Shown: positions 1 through 6,025 of the stretch, piece by piece
How positions within the stretch are numbered: position 1 is the first letter of the stretch
Layout: each line of letters opens with the position of its first letter
Assembly (NCBI GenBank): GCA_035574455.1
Contig: DATLYT010000063.1
Location: 1 to 18,215 of the forward strand
Source of the DNA: DATLYT01 sp035574455
GTDB lineage: Bacteria > Bacteroidota > Ignavibacteria > UBA10030
Reading direction: 5' to 3'
DNA: 18,215 nucleotides
Notes under the pieces: model-generated
What the model saw: the letters and a program-made list of their open reading frames with translations, nothing else
Told to the model about the DNA's origin: nothing
The model's database searches: none
Made by a program: the position numbers and the translations under genes

Positions 1-1
1 C

Positions 2-448
2 CAGTTGATTACAGGCTCCACGAATCCTTCGAACCTCAGCCGCTATTTACGGATGAATGTCTCGTTCGACGACCTGCTCAGTCTTTTCGCTGGCGGCGCT
101 TTTTTCTCTGAAGATGTCCAGCATGCTGGCAACCTCACGACAGAAGAGCACCACTATCTTTTGACATATCAGAATCCACACGGAGCGCGCCGGTACTGGA
201 TCGACCCTGAGACATTGCTTCTTCTCAAGATTCAGCATCTCGATGCAACCGGGAAGCTTGTTGCCGAGCAACAGTACAGCAATTACCGAAGCGTCCGGGG
301 TGTTTCCTTCCCCGCGACGATTCGTCTCATCCTCAACACACAACGCCGAATCATTTCCATCCGCTACAGCCAGTTCGACCTGAATGTACCTCTTCCCTCA
401 TTCAGTCTCGACATTCCCGCCAATGCCAAAAGGGTGCAGGTGGAATGA
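2..448 (+). CDS. DUF4292 family protein, C-terminal part (cut by window edge)
   Basis: This is the last ~148 codons of a gene that starts outside the window; the reading frame is open back to the first bases and the first in-frame TTG at base 5 is unlikely to be the true start. The fragment is beta-rich, with alternating stretches such as RYWIDPETLLLLKIQHLDA and a C-terminal IRYSQFDLNVPLP segment, as in DUF4292 proteins, which are lipoproteins with a LolA/LolB-like fold found in Bacteroidota and relatives. Its stop overlaps the start of the EnvC-like gene by ATGA, so the two are translationally coupled, and that pairing is common in this group. It is probably a periplasm-facing outer-membrane lipoprotein, but the lipobox is not in the window. 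The exact role of the family is unknown. Confidence 0.75.
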   Translation, partial: QLITGSTNPSNLSRYLRMNVSFDDLLSLFAGGAFFSEDVQHAGNLTTEEHHYLLTYQNPHGARRYWIDPETLLLLKIQHLDATGKLVAEQQYSNYRSVRGVSFPATIRLILNTQRRIISIRYSQFDLNVPLPSFSLDIPANAKRVQVE

Positions 449-1671
449 GTCGACAACCGGTCATCGTGTTGGTGTTATCCTTCACTGTTGCCCTGGGCGC
501 CGCAGCACAGCAATCCGGTGAACGGGATATTGCCAAGAAGACGCAGGAGCTGGAGGCCCTGCGGAAGGAGATTCAAGCGTACGAGCAGAAGCTCCGGGAA
601 AGTGAAAAAAAAGAACGGACGACGCTCGAGCACTTGGATAACCTTGAGCGCCAGTCGACACTCATCCGCCGCCTGATTCAGAAGTTGCGCGAGCAGGAGA
701 AACAGATCACAAACGACATCAACGAAGCGAAATCATCCATCGACGAGTACCAGAAGCAACTGGAATTTCTCAAAGCTCATTACGCTCGCTACGTACGTTC
801 GGTGTACAAAAACAGCCGTGTCTATGACCTTGAACTGCTCTTTTCCTCAAACTCCATCAACCAACTCTCCATTCGCATCCAATACTTAAAGCGCTTCTCC
901 GAGCAACGGGCAAAGGATTTGCAATCGATCGTCGAGAAGAAGACGTCGCTGGAGCGACAGAATGAACGGCTGCAGGAAGCGTTGAAAGCAGAACGAGCCC
1001 TGTTAGCGGAGAAGACTAAAGAAGAGCAAACGCTGATCAGGAAAGCCTCTCAGCGCAAAAGCGTGCTTTCGAAGATTCGGTCGGACAAACAACTGTTCCA
1101 GAAGGAACTGAGCCGGAAAACACAAGCGGCGCGGGAAATTGAGAAAATGATTGCCGAGTTAATCGAGCGAGAGCGAATACGAAAAGAAAAGGAAGCAGCG
1201 GCAGCGCGTGAACGTGAGCGTTCGGGAGCTACGACACCGCCGCCTGCGCCCGAACCGACGGGCACCTTCGAGCAGCGACGCGGGAGATTGCGTTGGCCTG
1301 TTGCAGGTGGAGCCATAGCGTCGCGCTTCGGCCGCCAAGTGCATCCGGTACTAAAAACCGTTACGCAGAATACCGGTATTGACATTTCCATTGCGGCGGG
1401 CACAAACGTTGTCGCCGTCGCAGATGGTGAAGTGTCGGTCCTCTCCTTCATCCCCGGCTTCGGCAACGTCCTCATCCTCAACCACTATAACGGCTATCGT
1501 ACTGTCTATGCTCATCTTTCCGATATTGCTGTGGCGGAAACTGAGCGTGTGCGGGAAGGGCAGGTCATCGCGAAGAGTGGAGACTCACCCGGCGGAACTG
1601 TCTTGCACTTTGAAATCTGGAAAGACCGTGAGAAGCAAGACCCCGAATTGTGGCTTGCCAAGCAACGTTGA
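445..1671 (+). CDS. EnvC-like murein hydrolase activator (degenerate M23/LytM protein)
   Basis: A 408-residue periplasmic protein. Residues 1-21 form a signal peptide ending GAAA-QQ. Residues ~25-255 are a long charged coiled coil rich in E, K, R and Q, followed by a short Pro/Thr linker, and ~280-400 form a LytM/M23 domain. EnvC-type proteins bind cell-division amidases through the LytM domain and switch them on at the septum. Active M23 enzymes use HxxxD and HxH zinc motifs. Here the first His is Asn309 (NTGID, Asp313 kept) and the first His of HxH is Val386 (VLHFE, His388 kept), while His357 (YAHL) remains. The protein therefore looks like a non-catalytic activator rather than an endopeptidase. 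The ATG overlaps the preceding stop. The family call is strong; the partner amidase is not in the window. Confidence 0.9.
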   Translation: MSRQPVIVLVLSFTVALGAAAQQSGERDIAKKTQELEALRKEIQAYEQKLRESEKKERTTLEHLDNLERQSTLIRRLIQKLREQEKQITNDINEAKSSIDEYQKQLEFLKAHYARYVRSVYKNSRVYDLELLFSSNSINQLSIRIQYLKRFSEQRAKDLQSIVEKKTSLERQNERLQEALKAERALLAEKTKEEQTLIRKASQRKSVLSKIRSDKQLFQKELSRKTQAAREIEKMIAELIERERIRKEKEAAAARERERSGATTPPPAPEPTGTFEQRRGRLRWPVAGGAIASRFGRQVHPVLKTVTQNTGIDISIAAGTNVVAVADGEVSVLSFIPGFGNVLILNHYNGYRTVYAHLSDIAVAETERVREGQVIAKSGDSPGGTVLHFEIWKDREKQDPELWLAKQR

Positions 1672-1699
1672 CGTTCGTTGCTTCACATCTCTTTTTTCG
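1660..1699 (+). terminator. Probable rho-independent terminator after the EnvC-like gene
   Basis: AAGCAACG (1660-1667) pairs with CGTTGCTT (1676-1683) in an 8-bp perfect stem with an 8-base loop. The loop holds the EnvC-like stop codon (TGA, 1669-1671). A run of six T follows, starting about 8 bases after the stem, so the spacing is longer than ideal. Confidence 0.5.
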
Positions 1700-1794
1700 G
1701 TACTTTATTGCCGTGATGGTGTTTGAGAAAACTGGTTGTTTTCCTTTTCCGCGAGGTTGCCTGACCGAATATTGTTTCCTTAACTGATACACAT

Positions 1795-1870
1795 CGGGGT
1801 GTAGCTCAGCCAGGATTAGAGCACCTGCCTTGGGCGCAGGGGGTCGCTGGTTCGAATCCAGTCACCCCGA
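1795..1870 (+). tRNA. tRNA-Pro (anticodon TGG)
   Basis: A full cloverleaf can be drawn. The acceptor stem is CGGGGTG (1795-1801) with CACCCCG (1863-1869). The D stem is GCTC/GAGC. The anticodon stem is CCTGC/GCAGG around loop CTTGGGC, which places TGG at 1831-1833. The T arm is GCTGG-TTCGAAT-CCAGT with one G.T pair, and the discriminator base is A1870. The C1-G72 first pair and G37 are typical of bacterial proline tRNAs. CCA is not encoded (the gene is followed by CTTC). A weak promoter-like TTGCCT-N18-TAACTG lies at 1757-1786, immediately upstream. Confidence 0.95.
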
Positions 1871-2199
1871 CTTCATCTTTACAAGATGTTGGTAGAGTAA
1901 GTACGGTGGCAGATTGAAGTCCGTCTGTGGCGACATATCCATCCGTGCGTAACATCAGTTAATAAATAGTCTGATCCACCGGCGTACCAGTAGGATCTAC
2001 TCGACAATCCATCATACACGTCAGTTTCGAGCTGGGGATTAATGAACCTCCCTAATCCACGCTCCAAAGGAACTTCTTCAACATTGCTGCCCAACAATTG
2101 CAAGTTCTCGGATGGTTAACTTACTCCTATAGGAACGGGGTGGTTGCCTTTCGCTAAAGTTCTTTCTATGTTGCAACCCAACCTTGAAGGTCGCACGCC
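1871..2199. other. Gene-free stretch between tRNA-Pro and the receiver gene
   Basis: About 330 bases without a convincing gene. A weak 6-bp hairpin (CATCTT-TAC-AAGATG, 1874-1888) follows the tRNA and has no T run. A 74-codon minus-strand frame (2103-1879) has no ribosome site, signal peptide or recognisable motif. The last ~20 bases carry GAAGGT about 9 bases before the receiver ATG, which probably serves as its ribosome binding site. Confidence 0.5.
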
Positions 2200-2583
2200 A
2201 TGCCGCTGAAAGTTCTCGTTGTGGATGATGAAGAATCACTCCGGACGATTGTTGCGCAGTCGTTTAAGGACCGCGGGTATTCGGTTCTCACCGCCGATAA
2301 CGGCACGGATGGGCTTAACCTTGCCACAAAAGAACGCCCCGACATTGTCATTCTTGACCTTCTCATGCCCGGAATGCTCGGATTTGAGGTTTGCAGGCGC
2401 ATTCGTGAGGATAGTAATCTGAAGCGTACTGTGGTCATCATCACATCGGCGAAATCCTACAAACCGGATATTGATAAGGCAAAAGAGCTCGGGGCGGATG
2501 CGTTCGTCGTCAAACCTGCGGATATCGACGAGCTCATTACGCTCGCTCACGAACATCTCGCCAAACGCTCGCAGGTATCATGA
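2200..2583 (+). CDS. Stand-alone response regulator receiver protein (CheY-like)
   Basis: A 127-residue single receiver domain with no output domain. The acidic pocket is Asp9-Asp10-Glu11, the phospho-acceptor is Asp53 in ILDLLMPG, the switch residue is Ser83 (TSAK) and the conserved lysine is Lys105 (VVKPAD). All key residues are present, so it should be phosphorylated by a histidine kinase, acting through protein contact rather than DNA binding. Its stop overlaps the next gene's start (ATGA at 2580-2583), so it is co-translated with the metallo-hydrolase, and the simplest idea is a functional link between the two. No kinase gene is adjacent; the nearest kinase-like gene is 9 kb away and belongs to another operon. 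Confidence 0.92.
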   Translation: MPLKVLVVDDEESLRTIVAQSFKDRGYSVLTADNGTDGLNLATKERPDIVILDLLMPGMLGFEVCRRIREDSNLKRTVVIITSAKSYKPDIDKAKELGADAFVVKPADIDELITLAHEHLAKRSQVS

Positions 2584-3461
2584 TCACCGTCCGATTTTGG
2601 GGAACACGCGGATCCATCGCCACACCTGGACCCACCACGTTGAAATATGGTGGTAACACGTCGTGTGTCGAGATGCGCGTGAACGGACACATTCTGGTCT
2701 TCGACGCCGGCACGGGGATTCGACTCTTAGGCTCCCGTCTGCTTGAAGAATTCGCGAACCGGCCATTCACTCTCCATCTGTTTATCAGCCACACGCACTG
2801 GGATCACATTCAAGGCTTTCCATTCTTTCTCCCCGCGTACGACAAACGCAATAAGATTTCTGTGTACGGGCCGCCGGGGCACAACAAATCGTTCCAGAAG
2901 ATTCTGCAAATTCAAATGGAGGCCGAATACTTCCCCGTCTCGCTCGGCGACATGAGTCCGGAGATCAACATCATCGAGTTGAACGATCCGCTCAAACTCG
3001 ACGGCGTGACGGTGCAGCCTTTCTTTCTCAATCATCCCGGCATGACGCTCGCCTACCGCGTCTCCGACGGAACACGGAGCGTAGTGTACGCCACTGACAA
3101 CGAGCCCTATCGCTACACACTCCATCAGAAGACAAAAACCAAGCACGAAGACCTGGGACAACTTTTGGATGAGAAGTTGATTGAATTCCTTCAGGATGCT
3201 GACCTGTACATCGGCGAAGCCCAGTACACACTGGACGAGTACAAACAGAAATTAGGATGGGGACATTCGCCGGTGGAGTCGGTTGCTGAGTGGGCCGTCC
3301 GTGCCAATGTGCGGCGCCTTGCGATTTTCCACCACGACCCGCAACATGATGACGCCGCCGTCGATCAAATGGTCGCGCACGCGCAACATCTTATCCGCAA
3401 TATGGGGGGGAAGGTTGAATGCTTCGGCGCGCGCGAAGGAATGGAATTGGTGATCGAGTAG
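2580..3461 (+). CDS. MBL-fold metallo-hydrolase (possible cyclic nucleotide phosphodiesterase)
   Basis: A 293-residue cytoplasmic protein without a signal peptide. The metallo-beta-lactamase zinc motif HTHWDH lies at 71-76, preceded by the FDAGTG strand (41-46). Further candidate metal ligands are His153 (NHPG), Asp174 (ATDNEP) and His252/His253 (FHHDP). The N-terminal FWGTRGSIATPG segment with YGGNTSCVE is typical of the MBL subgroup related to cAMP phosphodiesterases and PhnP-like phosphoribosyl cyclic phosphodiesterases, which hydrolyse phosphodiester bonds. The substrate cannot be decided from sequence. The ATGA overlap with the receiver gene suggests that a phosphorelay may control its activity. 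It ends 3 bases before the convergent SGNH hydrolase gene ends, with no room for a separate terminator. Confidence 0.88.
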   Translation: MITVRFWGTRGSIATPGPTTLKYGGNTSCVEMRVNGHILVFDAGTGIRLLGSRLLEEFANRPFTLHLFISHTHWDHIQGFPFFLPAYDKRNKISVYGPPGHNKSFQKILQIQMEAEYFPVSLGDMSPEINIIELNDPLKLDGVTVQPFFLNHPGMTLAYRVSDGTRSVVYATDNEPYRYTLHQKTKTKHEDLGQLLDEKLIEFLQDADLYIGEAQYTLDEYKQKLGWGHSPVESVAEWAVRANVRRLAIFHHDPQHDDAAVDQMVAHAQHLIRNMGGKVECFGAREGMELVIE

Positions 3462-3464
3462 TAC

Positions 3465-4736
3465 TCAGCGCAGCAAAAGAAGCTTTCTTACCGCCACAAA
3501 CTCCTCCGCCACCATCCTCACCACATACATTCCGCTCGGCTGTCCCGAAGCATTCCACGTCACTTCATAGCTGCCGGGCTTCATTTCCCGATTTACTAAC
3601 GTCGCGACTTCTTGCCCTAGCACGTTGTAAACACGCAAGGACACGTTATGACGTTGTTCCACACCGGGTACTGTAAAACGGATAACCGTTGATGGGTTGA
3701 AGGGATTGGGAAAGTTCTGTTCGAGAACAAACGCTCTTGGAGTCGATTGGTGATTCGTTTCAACGGACGTCGCGCTCTGCCGCAAGAACCAGACCGTTGC
3801 CGTCGGCTCTGTCTTAAAGAACGTCAGCAGCAGGTTTGCCACTTTCTGACGACCGGAAAGCGAAGGATGCGTCCCGTCCGACCCAAAATCGCCACACTCC
3901 CAGAAGAATCCATCGCTTGCGCGCGGCGTCATTCCATCTGCCCAGAGATACGGACCCCAGGCGAGCCACGGAGCCTGCGGGTTTGTGCCCGTGGGAGTCA
4001 GTGAAGGATCACCGTTGATCTGTTTTTCGATAAGCCATTTCACCGCAAAGCCGGATTCATACGCGTAGGGCTCAGGATTCAGCGTGGTCGTGGCGTAACC
4101 GCCATAGGTTCGACTGGAGTAATATGCAATTTTGATATTCGGATATTTTGATTTCAGGATTCGTGCAATCGATTCATAATTGCTCTGCAGTATCTGCGCG
4201 TGCAGAGGAAAAGCCTGCGTGGGATTGGCATTCGCTTCCTTCACCCACGCAACCTGAACTTGCTGTGCCGTTACTCCCGCACGCGATAAACGAACAGCGA
4301 CTGTGTCCCAAAAGAATGCGGAGGGGTTAGCGATGGCCGAAGCCGTCTGTCCTCCCTGGGCACCGTCCACAATGACGAGCTGAGGATTTTTCGCCCGATC
4401 AGTATCCGCCATCGCCTTGAACATCGAGAACTCTTGCGTGGCGTTGGACATACCGATGGAGAGGAGAACGATTTTTCCTCCGATGGAATCACGTGCTCCG
4501 CTTGCATTCAGAGGCTTAACCTCTGCCGCAAACGCACGGCCGAGTGAGTCGTGCGAAGCCGGGCGCACATTCTGTCCGTTCGGGTAAAGTCCACCAGGAA
4601 ATCCATTGTAGAGCTGCGATCCTAACTCCGTGAGCGGCTTGAGCCCAACAGACGTTCTTGAACAATTCGGTTGGGCATCGATAGAGCCCAAAGCGATAAC
4701 AAAACACGAGATGACCAGAATAATTTTTGGCCTCAT
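3465..4736 (-). CDS. Secreted SGNH/GDSL-like hydrolase with type IX secretion sorting domain
   Basis: A 423-residue secreted protein. Residues 1-21 are a signal peptide (ending SIDA-Q). The hydrolase region (~85-310) has a block-I-like LLSIGMSNAT segment (candidate nucleophile Ser97), a GAQGGQTA segment (~125-132) and the block-V-like GSDGTHPS with Asp287 and His290. Residues ~335-423 form a C-terminal domain starting NFPNPFNPST and ending in a positively charged strand (VRKLLLLR), the type A sorting signal recognised by the type IX secretion system. The mature protein should therefore be exported to the surface or medium. SGNH enzymes cleave esters of lipids, carbohydrates or acetylated glycans; the substrate here is unknown. 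A GGA-rich ribosome site (AACAGGAAATAAGGT) precedes the ATG. It is separated from the subunit operon by a terminator and need not be functionally tied to it. Confidence 0.85.
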   Translation of the reverse strand: MRPKIILVISCFVIALGSIDAQPNCSRTSVGLKPLTELGSQLYNGFPGGLYPNGQNVRPASHDSLGRAFAAEVKPLNASGARDSIGGKIVLLSIGMSNATQEFSMFKAMADTDRAKNPQLVIVDGAQGGQTASAIANPSAFFWDTVAVRLSRAGVTAQQVQVAWVKEANANPTQAFPLHAQILQSNYESIARILKSKYPNIKIAYYSSRTYGGYATTTLNPEPYAYESGFAVKWLIEKQINGDPSLTPTGTNPQAPWLAWGPYLWADGMTPRASDGFFWECGDFGSDGTHPSLSGRQKVANLLLTFFKTEPTATVWFLRQSATSVETNHQSTPRAFVLEQNFPNPFNPSTVIRFTVPGVEQRHNVSLRVYNVLGQEVATLVNREMKPGSYEVTWNASGQPSGMYVVRMVAEEFVAVRKLLLLR

Positions 4737-4866
4737 ACCTTATTTCCTGTTCTGTGTGCTTAAGGTACAACGGAAGATCCTTGCCGACCTCTATGCCTTA
4801 TAGACAACCAGTTCTGCCCCTGCGTTTACTCCCTATCGCTCACGGGAGACCCACGTCATACCCGAT

Positions 4867-4899
4867 AAAACGCAAACAGGCAGCCATCGGGCTGCCTGT
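4867..4899 (-). terminator. Rho-independent terminator of the minus-strand surface-assembly cluster
   Basis: A perfect 10-bp inverted repeat, ACAGGCAGCC (4876-4885) and GGCTGCCTGT (4890-4899), with a 4-base loop. Read on the minus strand it is followed by TTTGCGTTTTA. It lies 36 bases after the stop of the 110-residue protein gene and closes the cluster before the SGNH hydrolase gene. Confidence 0.85.
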
Positions 4900-4934
4900 A
4901 ATGATTGTCTCGTTGTAAAACTCTCTTTCTTTCC

Positions 4935-5267
4935 CTAATCCGTTATTGTGACGACCCTTACAGCCGGTGAAGATTGTTGGACAACAGATTGTCGTCTCTG
5001 AACCGCCTTTTCTTGAAAACTTGTCAACGAAGCCGCTCGACTATGAACAGCTTGTTGGTTGGTACTCGTGACCATCGAACCGTTGTAAAGGTCCCTCTGC
5101 GTCTGCTCACCTCCAGCTATACCGATTTGCCCTGCTCGTTGAGACGCGTTGGTCCACTTCACCCCAAACGTCACTACCTGTGTAACAGACTCACGTTGCT
5201 GCGCGCTGGCAGTGAGAGTTCCAAGGATTATCGAGAACAACAGGATGATGGGAAGACGATTCATCAT
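4935..5267 (-). CDS. Small secreted protein of unknown function, last gene of the cluster
   Basis: A 110-residue protein with a clear signal peptide (MMNRLPIILLFSIILGTLTASA-QQ); Met1 or Met2 could be the start. The mature part (~88 residues) is rich in Gln, Ser, Thr and Val and has no cysteine. It opens with a beta-type stretch VTQVVTFGV and ends RVVTITD, which resemble the first and last strands of the neighbouring subunit-like proteins (VTMEV... and RTITLTLTD). The middle is shorter and Gln-rich, so it could be a minimal or degenerate relative, a minor tip or adaptor protein, or a terminator subunit. It starts 2 bases after the stop of the preceding subunit gene and is followed by a strong terminator, so the two form one transcript. 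I do not recognise the family. Confidence 0.75.
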   Translation of the reverse strand: MMNRLPIILLFSIILGTLTASAQQRESVTQVVTFGVKWTNASQRAGQIGIAGGEQTQRDLYNGSMVTSTNQQAVHSRAASLTSFQEKAVQRRQSVVQQSSPAVRVVTITD

Positions 5268-5269
5268 GG

Positions 5270-5767
5270 CTAATCGGTTAACGTTAGAGTAATCGTGCGT
5301 GTCTGTTGCGGGATTTCCCCTACACTCGGATCCGCAGCAAAAATATACGTGATCCGTTGATTGGCATCGCTCCCCTTGGAGATCGACCGGATGACATCTA
5401 CCGGATTCAGAGCGTTGGAGATATCCACCACACCAACACTCATCCCTTTTCTGCTTTCGAGCCTCACCATCAGCTTTGTTCCCGGAGGCATCTGCTGATT
5501 GATGGAGGCGACAATCTTCATGTTCTCGATGTTCGTCGTGATGCTGTACCGCGTGTTCTCATCTCGTACCGAGAGTACCTCGGTTCCCGCCAGTGCATCG
5601 CTTACTACCAGTGCGGCAGGATTTCCGGAGACGGAGATCTTCGTGATCGGTTTAACCTCCATCGTCACGGCTTGAACGGCACGCGCGCCTGTCTGTGTTT
5701 CGGCGGTCGCCGAAAGAAGAACAAGCGCTGAAACGATCAGGAGGAATGTTTGAAGTCGAAATGCCAT
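5270..5767 (-). CDS. Secreted pilin-like subunit, paralogue of the first cluster gene
   Basis: A 165-residue protein with a signal peptide (cleavage near SATAETQ) and a beta-rich mature domain. By eye, about 60 of ~138 aligned positions match the protein encoded at 11585-11085, including the SGNP, YSIT-N, KG-S-G-VDISNA and G-DANQ motifs and the C-terminal TRT-TLTLT strand. The two are clearly duplicated forms of one gene. There is no cysteine, no type IX sorting domain and no lipobox. Size and all-beta composition fit a fimbrial subunit-type domain, but I cannot name the Pfam family. A 258-base gap separates it from the usher-like gene; the gap has a -24/-12-like promoter, so this gene may be expressed independently as an alternative or minor subunit. 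Confidence 0.82.
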   Translation of the reverse strand: MAFRLQTFLLIVSALVLLSATAETQTGARAVQAVTMEVKPITKISVSGNPAALVVSDALAGTEVLSVRDENTRYSITTNIENMKIVASINQQMPPGTKLMVRLESRKGMSVGVVDISNALNPVDVIRSISKGSDANQRITYIFAADPSVGEIPQQTRTITLTLTD

Positions 5768-5837
5768 TGCCGGAGTTACCGAAAAGAGTAACGATTGTCA
5801 AGTTGGATTTACTACTACTTACCACACCAACGAATGC

Positions 5838-5854
5838 CTCAAGAGCAGTGCCAA
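5838..5854 (-). promoter_or_regulatory. Candidate sigma-54 (-24/-12) promoter for the last subunit gene
   Basis: On the minus strand the sequence reads TTGGCAC-TGCTC-TTGAG. The -24 element is perfect (GG at 5852-5851) and the -12 element is TTGA instead of TTGC, with the required GG-N10 spacing. Transcription would start near 5827, about 60 bases before the ATG at 5767. The -12 mismatch weakens the call; the adjacent sigma-54 activator gene raises it. Confidence 0.45.
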
Positions 5855-5891
5855 CCCGGTATAGCAATGACCTACAAAAAGGTCGTAGAAA

Positions 5892-5909
5892 CCCTTTGTT
5901 TACAAGGGG
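5892..5909. promoter_or_regulatory. Inverted repeat upstream of the candidate sigma-54 promoter
   Basis: CCCTTTGT-TT-ACAAGGGG is an 18-base dyad with one mismatched pair. It is centred ~74 bases upstream of the predicted start at 5827, a plausible distance for an activator site. It contains GTTTACAA (5898-5905), whose reverse complement TTGTAAAC also occurs at 11794-11801 in the other control region. Confidence 0.35.
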
Positions 5910-6025
5910 AATGTTACAATGGGTAATCGTCCCAGAACGAGATAAAGCCGAAGAGATGTAAATTCTACAACAGGGGGGAATGTAAGCCGAAGAAGCTCTG
6001 TGGGGACGTTGAGAGGAGTTGCTGA

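Noticed and set aside
1879..2103. A 74-codon minus-strand frame downstream of the tRNA
   Set aside because: No ribosome site, no known motif and no support from neighbours. It could be a remnant of a lost gene or an integration scar next to a tRNA, but no att-like repeat of the tRNA 3' end was found within the window.
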